From NCBI GenBank assembly GCA_902560015.1, contig CACEKA010000002.1:50262-114261 (forward strand): DNA of 64,000 nucleotides, in the 5' to 3' direction. Shown here piece after piece: positions 32,631-42,420 of this stretch. Position 1 is the first letter of the stretch. Every line of letters starts with the position of its first letter. Both the position numbers and the translations under genes were made by a program. The notes under the pieces were generated by a model. It worked only from the letters and a program-made list of their open reading frames with translations, was not told the DNA's origin and ran no database searches. Source of the DNA: an uncultured Pelagibacteraceae bacterium. GTDB taxonomy: Bacteria; Pseudomonadota; Alphaproteobacteria; Pelagibacterales; Pelagibacteraceae.

Positions 32631-33324
32631 AGGTTTTACTCTTTTAGAATTATTGGTTGTAATTTCTCTTGTTGCAATCATCTCAGCAGTTGCATACCCC
32701 AACTTTTCAAAATGGAAAAAAGAAAGAGAAGTTAGAGCAGCAACAGAAAAAATTGCTAGCATGATTTCAAATGTTGCAACCCAAACACAAAGAGGAAATT
32801 TTTCTTACTCTCAATTTTGGGTGCTACCTGTTCCAAATAAAAGCACAGTTTTTTTTACTAAAGGAATGAAAAAAAATAATTTTACATCACTAATTAACTC
32901 TGGAGCGACACCAACTTGTAGAAGAGTTCAAAGTGGTCACTGGGATAGTTTAAATGATAAGACAAAGAATATCATGGGGACTACATTTAGAGATTTTTAT
33001 GAAGTCTACGATCCAGAGTCTGGTATTGATAATATTGAAGTTGCAACACACTTAAGTTTAGACTCTGCTATTTGTTTTGGAACTAATGGTAGTTACTACA
33101 AAGCTGTTAATGGTTTATCAAAAGGAAGTAATACTAATATTAATATAGAAGGTGCACCAACTGCTAATTACATAATTATCTGCACTTTAGATAATGCTAA
33201 AGCATTTGGCCAAAAATGCCCTAGAAAATTAGGGCTTGAACGACCTGCATATTTGGTGAAATGGTCAAGATTTGGTAACGTTACCAAATATAAATGGAGT
33301 GGAAGTGATTGGAATAGACAGTAA
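32608..33324 (+). CDS. fimT: Minor pilin (FimT/GspH type)
   Basis: A 238-residue prepilin with leader ending DIKG before FTLLELLVVISLVAIISAVAYP and a +5 glutamate. The region after it (REVRAATEKIASMISNVATQTQRG) fits the FimT/GspH minor pilin group. The start codon is GTG at 32608, inside the end of pilT, so translation is coupled. The C-terminal end KYKWSGSDWN recurs almost identically inside the PilW-like protein. Probably part of the pilus tip complex with PilV, PilW, PilX and PilY1. Confidence 0.88.
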   Translation: MQQNQDIKGFTLLELLVVISLVAIISAVAYPNFSKWKKEREVRAATEKIASMISNVATQTQRGNFSYSQFWVLPVPNKSTVFFTKGMKKNNFTSLINSGATPTCRRVQSGHWDSLNDKTKNIMGTTFRDFYEVYDPESGIDNIEVATHLSLDSAICFGTNGSYYKAVNGLSKGSNTNINIEGAPTANYIIICTLDNAKAFGQKCPRKLGLERPAYLVKWSRFGNVTKYKWSGSDWNRQ

Positions 33325-33916
33325 AAAAATAAAGCAAAAAGGAATTACTCTTATAGAGGCTTTAATTTCAACAGCAATTGTAGGCATAGGTTTTATAGCT
33401 GTATTTCAAATGGTTAACTATTCAGTTACTTCAATAGATGTGTCTGGTGAGAGGACAAAAACAAATTATTTATCCTCAATGATTGCTGAAGATTTAATCG
33501 GAGATCGATTTACTCAAATTAAAGTTGGTGGTACTGATAAAAAGATTTATGAGTATTTAGCAGATAATACTAAGCAAAATAAATATGCTTGGAAAAGAAC
33601 ACCCTCATTAAATTCAAATAAAAAATGTAAGCAAGAAACCGGAAGTCCTTATAAAACTAGTGATGTCACTATTACTAATAAAGAGCACAAATGGAATCAT
33701 AGATTTTCAAAAAGAATTAAATGTCGAGGGGTTAAAGATATTAAAGAGTTAAAAGTTTATGAAAGCTGCAGAAACAATGTCAAAGTTGATGGAAAAACTA
33801 GAGTTAATTGTCATTATAGAAATCAATTCCTCTGGAATAAACATTACTTTGGCCGTATGGAAGTAAAATTAAATAACGGTAACAAGAGTAAAGTTTTATA
33901 TTTCCGAATAAAATAA
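33305..33916 (+). CDS. pilV: Minor pilin (PilV type)
   Basis: A prepilin of about 203 residues with a short basic leader ending KQKG before ITLIEALISTAIVGIGFIAVF, the PilV/GspI-type start with +5 glutamate. The mature protein is very basic (KRTPSLNSNKKCKQETG) and has several cysteines that may be disulfide-bonded. The frame is open to a TTG at 33272; I favour GTG at 33305 (GTG at 33299 is also possible) because it gives a normal leader and follows a GGAG. It overlaps the FimT-type gene and ends one base into the PilW-type gene. Confidence 0.8.
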   Translation: MIGIDSKKIKQKGITLIEALISTAIVGIGFIAVFQMVNYSVTSIDVSGERTKTNYLSSMIAEDLIGDRFTQIKVGGTDKKIYEYLADNTKQNKYAWKRTPSLNSNKKCKQETGSPYKTSDVTITNKEHKWNHRFSKRIKCRGVKDIKELKVYESCRNNVKVDGKTRVNCHYRNQFLWNKHYFGRMEVKLNNGNKSKVLYFRIK

Positions 33917-34710
33917 TGAAAAAGAAAAATTCATCAATAGCTGGTGTAACTTTAGTAGAAATATTAATTGGTATCGTCATATCAATGATCATGATGGCAG
34001 CAATGTTCACATCTTATCAAGCGGTAAATAATAGCTATTCACAAGTAATAGACCGAGCAAAGATTAGTCAAACTGGTCGAAATATTTTAGGAATGATTGT
34101 CAAAGATATTAGATTAGCAGGATTTAAATATTTTGATGATATCAGTAAGACGCCAACAAATTATGTTCCAATTTATATCACTAAAGCCTCTGGTACGGGA
34201 TGTGATAAGCTTGATATTATGTACTCTGATCGAAGAGTAAAACCTGGATCCTCTCCTAAAACATATGAATATACAACTTATAAAATTACTTATGAATGCA
34301 AAGCATCTAACATTGTTGATAAAAAAACAAAATTAAAAATAAATGCATTTGCAATTTATAAATCAAAAAGTAAATGGAGTGGAAGTAATTGGGTAGCTCC
34401 TGCAACTTCTACTGATGATTTAATTTATAAAGATGAAATGATTGTTGATCACGTTCAAGATTTTATTTTGCTTCCAATTGATGAAAAGGGAAAGATAATT
34501 GATCCAGCACCAACTACTTTAACCGGTAGTAACAAAATTAAAGTAGTTGATATAATGATGTCGGTTAGATCACAAAGTCAATTTTATAAAAAAGATAAAT
34601 CATTTGAAAGTTTATCTTTGGGTAAAAAAAGTTCTAAACAATTTAATGATAGATTTTTGAGAGAACAAATTATTGTTTCTGCTCATACAAGAAATATGGG
34701 GCTTCAATGA
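33916..34710 (+). CDS. pilW: Minor pilin (PilW type)
   Basis: A 264-residue prepilin. The leader ends SSIAG before VTLVEILIGIVISMIMMAAMF; the block SQTGRNILGMIVKDIRLAGFKYF matches PilW minor pilins. It carries the segment SKWSGSNW, nearly the same as the end of the FimT-type protein. ATG overlaps the PilV stop, and its stop overlaps the next start by four bases. Probably a tip component that connects PilV/PilX/PilY1 to the fibre. Confidence 0.87.
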   Translation: MKKKNSSIAGVTLVEILIGIVISMIMMAAMFTSYQAVNNSYSQVIDRAKISQTGRNILGMIVKDIRLAGFKYFDDISKTPTNYVPIYITKASGTGCDKLDIMYSDRRVKPGSSPKTYEYTTYKITYECKASNIVDKKTKLKINAFAIYKSKSKWSGSNWVAPATSTDDLIYKDEMIVDHVQDFILLPIDEKGKIIDPAPTTLTGSNKIKVVDIMMSVRSQSQFYKKDKSFESLSLGKKSSKQFNDRFLREQIIVSAHTRNMGLQ

Positions 34711-35453
34711 TTAAAAACCAAAAAGGTTTTGCAATGGTTTTATCATTGGTGCTTTTATTAGCAATGTCATTAATGGGTGGTGCTTTAATATTAATTGCAT
34801 CGGGCGACCACCAAGGGAATAATGACAGTGACCAATACCAACAAACTTTTTATGCAGCTGAAATGGGACTTTTGGATGGTGAACAATATATTTTAAATGA
34901 AAAAAATGGGCCTTGGGATGCATCTACTAATGCAAGAAATTTAGCAAAAAGTAATTTGCCAGAAAAAAATACTAGTAAGTTTACTGGAGTTATGTATGCA
35001 AAAAATTACTCCAAAAAAGGTAAATTTGATTACAGATTAACTAGCACTAAAAAAAGATCAAAAAAATTTTTAGATACATCTGATACTTGTTTTAAAAGTT
35101 TTAAAGATATCGACAAAGATGATTTTTATGTAATTAAAGACGACAAAAATTTAAATGTTGCTCGAAGCATGAATGTAGGTGTGCTACTGGAAAACTCTTT
35201 TGCATCAGGAGGCACTGCTCAAGAAAAATTAGAAGCTACCAGAATGAAAAAATTTTATTACGAATACTTCATTGAAAGAATTGGAGCTGCTAATATACAA
35301 TTAGTTGGATCCAGTATTAAATCAACTGCAACCGATGCCTCTAAAAACGGTTTAGCTTATCGGGTTTATTCCTGCGGCATTTATGGTGAAGACGGTGATA
35401 AAAACAAAATGATTGTTTCTTTAGAAAGTGTGGTGGTTGTTCCTAAAAACTAG
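34707..35453 (+). CDS. pilX: Minor pilin (PilX type)
   Basis: A 248-residue protein starting MIKNQKG before FAMVLSLVLLLAMSLMGGAL, the PilX/GspK-type N-terminus, which lacks the +5 glutamate and so is placed at the pilus tip in the family. The block QTFYAAEMGLLDGEQYIL is the PilX family motif. The C-terminal half is basic and has a few cysteines. It overlaps pilW by four bases and precedes the secreted protein gene by 75 bases. Confidence 0.85.
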   Translation: MIKNQKGFAMVLSLVLLLAMSLMGGALILIASGDHQGNNDSDQYQQTFYAAEMGLLDGEQYILNEKNGPWDASTNARNLAKSNLPEKNTSKFTGVMYAKNYSKKGKFDYRLTSTKKRSKKFLDTSDTCFKSFKDIDKDDFYVIKDDKNLNVARSMNVGVLLENSFASGGTAQEKLEATRMKKFYYEYFIERIGAANIQLVGSSIKSTATDASKNGLAYRVYSCGIYGEDGDKNKMIVSLESVVVVPKN

Positions 35454-35528
35454 AGTTTTATGGGACCTATAATGAGTATTAAACTAATAGACCAATAATC
35501 AAAAAATTATTATGATAATTAAAATAAA

Positions 35529-36062
35529 ATGAAAAAAATTATACTTATTTTATTCATCTCTTTAATAAGCATTTCTGCAAATGCAGCTTGTAAATTTGAT
35601 TTAGATTTTGGAGATGATGCCTCAAAAGTTGCAGATAAATACGGACCACCAATGAAAGAAATGTTTGAGGAACTATCATTTATTCCAGTTGCAGCTGATG
35701 ATGTCTGTCCCAATCAAAATTTAAAAGATATTGCAATTGAATATCGTTTCTTAAATGAAAAATTAGCAGCAATTAATTTAATTGTTTTAAATGATGAAAA
35801 AAATTCAGCTTCAGAAAAATTAACTTTAATGAAATATACGAAAAGAGTTTATGGAGATTTTGATACGGGTCAAAACCCAAAAGCTTATGTTGGTTTTGAA
35901 GTGTTTGAGAAAAATAATTATTATGTAGTTTATCAAAAATTAGTTGAAGACAAAATGATCAATGAGCAACTTTATATTTCAACCGATGAATATGATCAAT
36001 TGCTTGGTGAGATTTATAACAAAGCTGAAGAAGAAATGGATACAGGACCTAAGGAAAATTAA
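35529..36062 (+). CDS. Exported protein of unknown function in the minor pilin cluster
   Basis: A 177-residue protein with signal peptide MKKIILILFISLISISANA. The mature part starts ACKFDLDFGDDASKVADKYG, has a second cysteine in DDVCPNQNL, and is acidic with a C-terminal tail EEEMDTGPKEN. I recognise no domain. Its stop codon overlaps the PilY1 start by one base (TAATG), so it is translated together with PilY1 and may act as its chaperone or tip partner, which is inference. Confidence 0.72.
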   Translation: MKKIILILFISLISISANAACKFDLDFGDDASKVADKYGPPMKEMFEELSFIPVAADDVCPNQNLKDIAIEYRFLNEKLAAINLIVLNDEKNSASEKLTLMKYTKRVYGDFDTGQNPKAYVGFEVFEKNNYYVVYQKLVEDKMINEQLYISTDEYDQLLGEIYNKAEEEMDTGPKEN

Positions 36063-39000
36063 TGAAAATAAAATTTATAATATCTACTTTAGTTTTATTT
36101 TTTAGTTTCGTTTCAACAAATGTAAGTTCAAAAATTTTACCTCCTGGAACAGGAACACAAGCAGACGTTCCCTCAAACCTTTTAATATTATTAGATAAAT
36201 CTGGAAGTATGGGTTGGAGAATGAGAAATGCTCAAGGTCTTAATTACATGTACGCATCTGCAACCGATAGTTCAGGAAATATTTATGTAGCACAATATTC
36301 TACTTATGGTGTTAAAAAATATAACTACTCTGATATGTCCAACGACACTTCATGGGGAAGCAATGGAACTGTTGGAAGAAGTGGATCTTGTAGAACTTAT
36401 TATCCTTATGGAATTAAAGTTCATAACGGTATTATCTACGTAAGTAGTTATTATGATCGAAAAATTAGAAAAATTAGAGTTTCTGATGGATCTTGCTTGG
36501 GCAGCATTACCCCAGGTCACTGGTATGCTTATCCAAGATCATTAGATATTCATAATGGGCATTTGTATGCTGGAACCAATCGTGGTTTGTTTACACAAAA
36601 CTTAAGTAATGGTGCTAGTAAATTTTGTCCTAACACTAATAGAAATCAATGGAGATATTCTTATACAATAACAGGTAGTGGAAGCTATTTGTATAGTCAA
36701 TATGGCAATTATATGTACAGAGGAACTCTGACAAGTTCTGGTTCAAACCTTTGTCCAACGAGCGAAAGATACTATCGTTCCAGTAATATGTCATATGGCT
36801 ACGGTATGACAGCCCACCCTACCAATCCAAATGAATTATATTTTATGTCGAGAGGACGAAATTCAATATACAAAATAACTGTAAATTCTAATGGTACAGG
36901 TCATACTATTAATTGGCAAAAAGGAAGATACGGATACGGTAAACAATCAACTGCAACCCAAAATTACTTTTATTATCCATGGGGTATTCATTATGATGAT
37001 GATAATGATCGATTAATTGTATCAGGATATAGCGCAAAAAAAATTCAAGTATTTAATAGTAATGGTGTCTTTATTAAAGATAAAGGTGGTGTAGCCGCTA
37101 CAACAAGAATGGCTGCTGCACATGCTGCTATTAAAGCAATTGTAACAGATTCTAATTTAACATCAGGGGTTAATTTTGGTTTTGGATATTGGTCAAGTAG
37201 TTGGAGTTCTAGACAATGGCCACCTGGATTTAGCTCTTGGTCAGGAAATATCACAACTGGATCTGCTAAACCTTGTGATACTCAAAACTGTTTAAAAGTA
37301 AGGGTTCATAAAGATGGTGCTGCCCAAATTAATAAAATAATTTCATCAGTAAATGCCCGTGGAGGGACGGATGCATGGACTTTTATGAAAATTGCTTATG
37401 ATTATTATAATCACGGAAGTTTAAGTCCAATTGATAGTAAATCTCCATGTCAAAAAAGTTATGTGATAGTGATTGGTGATGGAGATTGGTATAATCACAG
37501 TAAAGCAGAAGCATTAGCAAAAAGTTTATTAAAGAAAAAAATTCCAACCTTTGCGGTTGCATTTGGAACAGGGATTAGTTCAAGTGGGTTAAGGAACTTT
37601 AATAGGTTAGCAGCAGCAGGTGGAACTACCAAAGCGATCATTGCTCCAACTGCGGCAGCTTTAAAAACTCAATTACAAGCAGCAATTTCACAAATCATTG
37701 CTTCTAAACTTTCATTTACTGCACCGGCAATTACTGCAACATTAAATGAAGATGGCTCTTTATATCAAGCTCAATTTGATTACGCACAAAATAAAGAGTG
37801 GAATGGAACTATTAAAAGAACCAAGATTGATAAAAATGGAAAACTATATCCAAAAGATAAAGATAACTGGAGTGCAGTAGATAAATTACCGAAATCAGGT
37901 AATAGAAAAATTTGGAGTGCAATTCCAAATACTGATTACACAACAAATTATAACAACTGGACTACGAGTAATGCTACTGCAATAGATGATTTAGTAACCT
38001 TGATGGGATTTGATGTTCAAGATTACCATAGAAAAACTAATAACTCTGATGGATCAACTAACAATAAACGTTGTGCTAATGCATCAGGAGTTGCTGATGG
38101 AACTGATGATGATCTTAAAGGTTTGATTAATTTTATTCGAGGAACTGATTACTTTGACTATGATGCTGATTGTAATTTAACTGAAGATAGACCAAACCCA
38201 ATGGGAGATGTTTATCATTCTCAACTAGTAACTGTTGGTCCTCCTACTGCTGAAACTGCATTTACAAGTGAGAACCAAGAAAGTTATTGGAGAGCTACTA
38301 AAGGTTATGACGCTTGGGCAGAAACACAAAGAAGCAGAAAAACAATGATTTATGTTGGCTCTAACAGTGGAGTATTACACGCATTGAATGCCGATACTGG
38401 TATTGAAGAATGGGGATTTATTCCTCCATTTGTTGCCTCAAGATTAACAAGAGTAATGAATACAAACTTAAACCAAGTAAGCCCAGCTGCTAAAGGTGGA
38501 AGTAATGCAATTTACGGTGTAGATGGTTCCCCTGTTCAACATGATATTTGGTTCAAAAGTCCTCATGATACTTCAGAGGCATGGCATACTACATTATTTA
38601 TACCTTATGGAAGAGGTGGAAGTGGATTTACGGTATTAGATGTAACAGATCCTGTAAAACCATTGCACTTAGTCTCTATTTATAACGATCTTGTAAATAA
38701 TAAAGTGTATCGAATGAGCCATGATCAAACGATATCAATGTATGATTATATTGGTAGGTCATATCCTTTATCTGAATTAATGGAGGCAAAACGTGCAGGT
38801 GATAACTACGCTCCTGATAAAGGAAGTGAAGTTGCTGCAAAACAAGTTTGTAATGATGGTGGAACTTCGTATTGCTATAAGAGTAAAAAATGGACTTTAG
38901 AAGTTAAAAATTTAACTAAGAGCGACATAACTGTCATGGAAGATGGTAAAGATATAACTGGCTCCGTTACAATTACTTACGATGCTGCAAAAGATACAGT

Positions 39001-40213
39001 AATTAACTTTAATAAAGAAATGCAGTTTGATGCAGACGAGACTACTGGTAATAAACAAAATTCTCCAATAGGTATAACTATAAAATCTGGTGCTGTTGGT
39101 ACTGGTGTGTTAACTGATCCAGAGTGGGATTATAGTTCTTTAGGTGAAACATGGTCAGATCCTAGAATGTTTAGATTACCAAATAAAGGTGCTGGTGATA
39201 CTAATCGTGCAGATGATATTAACGTAGCTGTTATTGGTGGAGGATTTGGAACTCAATTTTCAGGAGCTGGAAGTAACGTCATGATTATCAATATGCAAGA
39301 CACTGATAATTATGGAAAATTAGAAAAAGTAATTCAAATAGAAGATACTGTTGCAAGTGATATTGATAATTCTGTTCCATCATCATTAACAGTAATTACT
39401 CCAGATAAAGCAAAAGGTGCAAACTTTGCAGGTTCTTTAGTTTATGCGGGAGATCTTGAAGGTAAAATTACAAAAATTAATTTAACAAATATGTCAGCAG
39501 ATCCTTTAGGGGTGCCAATTAAGTTATATGATCACACTACTTTATTTAAGGCAGGTGCTACTAAAACAAATGGAAGATATATGTATCACGCTGTAGATGC
39601 AGCAATTGGTCAATCAACCAGTGACTTATGGTTATATGCAGGAACCGGTGATGCACAAAGATTAAATGATAGAACAACTGGAACACAAAACATGATGATT
39701 GGAATTAGAGATGCCGATTATCCAAATTATAGATCTATCGCAACACCAGCAAAAGCTGCAGATATTACTAAATGTCAAAACACTACTAATGATACAGCTG
39801 GTAAACCATGTAGAGTTCAAAATAAAGACCTGGGTTGGTATGTAACACTAAAAGATTTTGCAAAAGTCAGTGCACAACCAAAAGTAAATAATGGTTATGT
39901 TTATTTCCCAGTTTACAGACCATCTAAATCGGTTAACAAATGTGATCTTGGAGATGCATTTATCTGTGCCGTTGATGATGAGTGCGGAACTCATGATAGT
40001 TTCATAGGACTTGAAAAATCTCGTTCAGAACAATCTGGATCTAAGTGTAGATTTGTTGGTAAAGGGGTATTATCAGAAATTGTACTATTTGCTGGTAAAA
40101 TCTTTGCAAACATCTCTGGAAAATCTTTAGGAGCAGTAACTGACCTTGTAACTCTAGATGCAGCAACTGGGGAGTCAAGTACTTACAGAAAATCTTGGCG
40201 AGAGAATAACTAA
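36062..40213 (+). CDS. pilY1: Giant PilY1-like pilus tip adhesin with VWA domain split by an inserted propeller
   Basis: A 1383-residue secreted protein (signal peptide residues 1-23). A von Willebrand A domain starts with the metal site D45-K-S-G-S-M; instead of continuing, residues about 58-342 form NHL/propeller-like repeats (NIYVAQYSTYGVKKYN, IIYVSSYYDRKIRKI, RLIVSGYSAKKIQVF). The VWA fold resumes near 347 (TRMAAAHAAIKAIV) with GGTDAW (434-439) and VIGDGDW (470-476). The rest is PilY1-like: LINFIRGTDYFDYD, GDVYHSQLVTVGPP, then a C-terminal propeller (MIYVGSNSGVLHALNADTG, SLVYAGDLEGKITKI). It probably sits at the pilus tip for adhesion or retraction control. Confidence 0.9.
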   Translation: MKIKFIISTLVLFFSFVSTNVSSKILPPGTGTQADVPSNLLILLDKSGSMGWRMRNAQGLNYMYASATDSSGNIYVAQYSTYGVKKYNYSDMSNDTSWGSNGTVGRSGSCRTYYPYGIKVHNGIIYVSSYYDRKIRKIRVSDGSCLGSITPGHWYAYPRSLDIHNGHLYAGTNRGLFTQNLSNGASKFCPNTNRNQWRYSYTITGSGSYLYSQYGNYMYRGTLTSSGSNLCPTSERYYRSSNMSYGYGMTAHPTNPNELYFMSRGRNSIYKITVNSNGTGHTINWQKGRYGYGKQSTATQNYFYYPWGIHYDDDNDRLIVSGYSAKKIQVFNSNGVFIKDKGGVAATTRMAAAHAAIKAIVTDSNLTSGVNFGFGYWSSSWSSRQWPPGFSSWSGNITTGSAKPCDTQNCLKVRVHKDGAAQINKIISSVNARGGTDAWTFMKIAYDYYNHGSLSPIDSKSPCQKSYVIVIGDGDWYNHSKAEALAKSLLKKKIPTFAVAFGTGISSSGLRNFNRLAAAGGTTKAIIAPTAAALKTQLQAAISQIIASKLSFTAPAITATLNEDGSLYQAQFDYAQNKEWNGTIKRTKIDKNGKLYPKDKDNWSAVDKLPKSGNRKIWSAIPNTDYTTNYNNWTTSNATAIDDLVTLMGFDVQDYHRKTNNSDGSTNNKRCANASGVADGTDDDLKGLINFIRGTDYFDYDADCNLTEDRPNPMGDVYHSQLVTVGPPTAETAFTSENQESYWRATKGYDAWAETQRSRKTMIYVGSNSGVLHALNADTGIEEWGFIPPFVASRLTRVMNTNLNQVSPAAKGGSNAIYGVDGSPVQHDIWFKSPHDTSEAWHTTLFIPYGRGGSGFTVLDVTDPVKPLHLVSIYNDLVNNKVYRMSHDQTISMYDYIGRSYPLSELMEAKRAGDNYAPDKGSEVAAKQVCNDGGTSYCYKSKKWTLEVKNLTKSDITVMEDGKDITGSVTITYDAAKDTVINFNKEMQFDADETTGNKQNSPIGITIKSGAVGTGVLTDPEWDYSSLGETWSDPRMFRLPNKGAGDTNRADDINVAVIGGGFGTQFSGAGSNVMIINMQDTDNYGKLEKVIQIEDTVASDIDNSVPSSLTVITPDKAKGANFAGSLVYAGDLEGKITKINLTNMSADPLGVPIKLYDHTTLFKAGATKTNGRYMYHAVDAAIGQSTSDLWLYAGTGDAQRLNDRTTGTQNMMIGIRDADYPNYRSIATPAKAADITKCQNTTNDTAGKPCRVQNKDLGWYVTLKDFAKVSAQPKVNNGYVYFPVYRPSKSVNKCDLGDAFICAVDDECGTHDSFIGLEKSRSEQSGSKCRFVGKGVLSEIVLFAGKIFANISGKSLGAVTDLVTLDAATGESSTYRKSWRENN

Positions 40214-40410
40214 AATATTTTAAAGTAGAAATAAAACACCCACAAAAACATTGTGGCCATTGTCACAAAAATCAAAGCAAGACCAACTAAGCTATCTTGA
40301 TCAACTTTCTTTCTCCATTTTTTTGGAAAGAAATTTAAAGAATAAGCATAAACAATAATAAATATATTTAGAGCTGAAAATATAATGCTTAGAAATAATA
40401 ATTTAGTCAT
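40210..40410 (-). CDS. Small two-segment membrane protein
   Basis: A 66-residue protein with hydrophobic segments at about residues 3-25 and 43-65 separated by a basic loop (KKWRKKVDQD). No family is recognised. It begins six bases after the CHASE2-phosphatase gene and ends in a four-base convergent overlap with pilY1, so it is likely the third gene of the pilD operon. Confidence 0.6.
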   Translation of the reverse strand: MTKLLFLSIIFSALNIFIIVYAYSLNFFPKKWRKKVDQDSLVGLALIFVTMATMFLWVFYFYFKIF

Positions 40411-40416
40411 TTATAA

Positions 40417-42420
40417 TTAAAGTTTAATTCCAAGAGCAGTAATATCATCTCTAAGTTTAAAACCTTTTTCAGTTAAAATTTTTGTTGCATGACTTATAAT
40501 TGTTTCAGGAGAAGTAGTATTTAATTTTTTTATTTCACTTTCAAGACCAGCTACTTCGAGTTCTTTACCCTCATCAACATAACCTTCTGTCACTCCATCC
40601 GTATAAATTAAAATAGTTTTATCTGAGATATCCATTGTGGTAGTTTTAAAAAAACTTTCATCTTTAACTGGCATCAATCCCATTGGTGGTAGAGTTGATT
40701 TTACATACTCAAAGTTAAATTTTGGATCTAACACCATCATCGGTTCGTGACCCATATTAATAAATTCCATCTCTTTTTTTTCTAAATTTATTTTTCCTAA
40801 AATAACGGTTATAAACATTGCTTGATAAGATGCGTCTTTAACTTGATTGTTCATATACAAAGCTGTTTTTGCAACTGACGACTCCATTTTTGCAAGTGAT
40901 CTAAATACAGCTGCAGCATTTGCCATTAATATTCCAGCTTTAACACCCTTCCCTGTTACGTCTCCAAGTATAAAATAAATCTCATTATCACTGACTTGAT
41001 AATAATCGTAATAATCTCCTGATACATCTTTTGCAGGTGTATTTTGTGCGAATATATATTTTTCAATTTTTTTATTATTCGGGAATAATTTCTTTTGAAC
41101 CTCTCCAGCTATCTCTCGCTCTTTTTTCAAAATCGATTGCTTTTTGTCATTTTCAATAGCAATAGAATTTTCTTCTAAATATCTAAAATATAATGAAGTC
41201 ATAAATGCTAATGTTCCAGCAATACTTGAAAATAAAAAATCTAAATAAAAATTAAATTGATAAATAATTATACTGGATAAATTAATTACAAAAATTGAAC
41301 CTACAAAAAAAATAATACTAAATTTTGGCTTAATTTTCATTGGGATAAAAATTAAGAATATTAATAATAATAAAAAGATAATATTTTCTGCTGATTGAGT
41401 ATAAATATTTCTAATGATACTCTCATTCTTTAAAATATTATCAATAATGTGAGCATGAATTTCAACTCCAGGAACATAATTTCCATTGGAGATTTTAACA
41501 ATATCAAAAAGTGCTTGAGCAGAAGAACCTATAAGAATTATATTATTTTCAATTCTTTTTTGGTCAAAATCATTGTTTATTACATCAACAGCAGAGACAT
41601 AATTATCTTTAGAAAATTTCTTAAACTTAACGTTAATTAATGCATTTTGATCGCTTGGAATTGTATTTTTTCTAGTCTTAATTAATTCAATTCCATTTTT
41701 ATTGCTTTTAACTAACAAGTTTTTTTGACCCGTCGCCACTCTAACCGTTTCAAATGCTAGAGAAGGCCATATTCTATTATCTATATTGTAGAGAACAGGA
41801 ACATTTCGAATTACACCATCGATACTAGGTATTAATGAAATTGAACCGATACCAGTTGCTGCACTGCTTATTTCTTCAAGAGAAATTATTTTGTTTTTAA
41901 ATTTATATATAAAATTTTTTGGGTTTTCTCCTTTAGCTATTATTCTAGCTTTAGGTTTAGAGTCATTTTTAACAAAATTATCATTAGGTTCTCCCAATAT
42001 AGGTAAAATTATTTTTGAATTTTTTATACTTTCTACAAAGATTTTATTCGTGTCTGAGACCTCTACATCTATTAATTGATTGCTCTCTTTTTGTAGCTGT
42101 AATAATAAATCTTTTGGATTTTGCTTATCTTCTTCACTAAATACTATATCAAATGCAATAGCTTTAGGATTTTGTTGATTTAAATTATTTAAAATCTTTG
42201 AATAAATATCTCTTCGCCAGGGAAATTGACCAATCTTAGCTATACTTTTTTCATCAATATCAACAATGGTAATGTTTTTTACTTCACCTCTATTGAATAC
42301 TTTTTGATAAAAATCATAATTAATAAATGAAATTTTTTGAATAATTGGAGGATTAATAAATTTGATTATTATCAAAAATAAAAAAACACCACCTAAGTAA
42401 ATATATTTTTTATCAATCAT
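40417..42420 (-). CDS. CHASE2 sensor fused to a SpoIIE-type PP2C phosphatase
   Basis: A 667-residue membrane receptor. After one N-terminal membrane segment comes a periplasmic CHASE2 domain (about residues 30-330; NITIVDIDEKSIAKIGQFPWRR, KAIAFDIVFSE and RNVPVLYNIDNRIWPSLAFE are typical), then three membrane segments (about 340-410), a helical linker, and a SpoIIE phosphatase (about 430-667) with SGDYYDY, LGDVTGKG, IYTDGVTEG and DDITALGI. All metal aspartates are present. I use ATG at 42420, overlapping the pilD stop by one base; TTG at 42423 is also open. It should dephosphorylate a STAS protein in response to an unknown envelope signal. Confidence 0.92.
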   Translation of the reverse strand: MIDKKYIYLGGVFLFLIIIKFINPPIIQKISFINYDFYQKVFNRGEVKNITIVDIDEKSIAKIGQFPWRRDIYSKILNNLNQQNPKAIAFDIVFSEEDKQNPKDLLLQLQKESNQLIDVEVSDTNKIFVESIKNSKIILPILGEPNDNFVKNDSKPKARIIAKGENPKNFIYKFKNKIISLEEISSAATGIGSISLIPSIDGVIRNVPVLYNIDNRIWPSLAFETVRVATGQKNLLVKSNKNGIELIKTRKNTIPSDQNALINVKFKKFSKDNYVSAVDVINNDFDQKRIENNIILIGSSAQALFDIVKISNGNYVPGVEIHAHIIDNILKNESIIRNIYTQSAENIIFLLLLIFLIFIPMKIKPKFSIIFFVGSIFVINLSSIIIYQFNFYLDFLFSSIAGTLAFMTSLYFRYLEENSIAIENDKKQSILKKEREIAGEVQKKLFPNNKKIEKYIFAQNTPAKDVSGDYYDYYQVSDNEIYFILGDVTGKGVKAGILMANAAAVFRSLAKMESSVAKTALYMNNQVKDASYQAMFITVILGKINLEKKEMEFINMGHEPMMVLDPKFNFEYVKSTLPPMGLMPVKDESFFKTTTMDISDKTILIYTDGVTEGYVDEGKELEVAGLESEIKKLNTTSPETIISHATKILTEKGFKLRDDITALGIKL

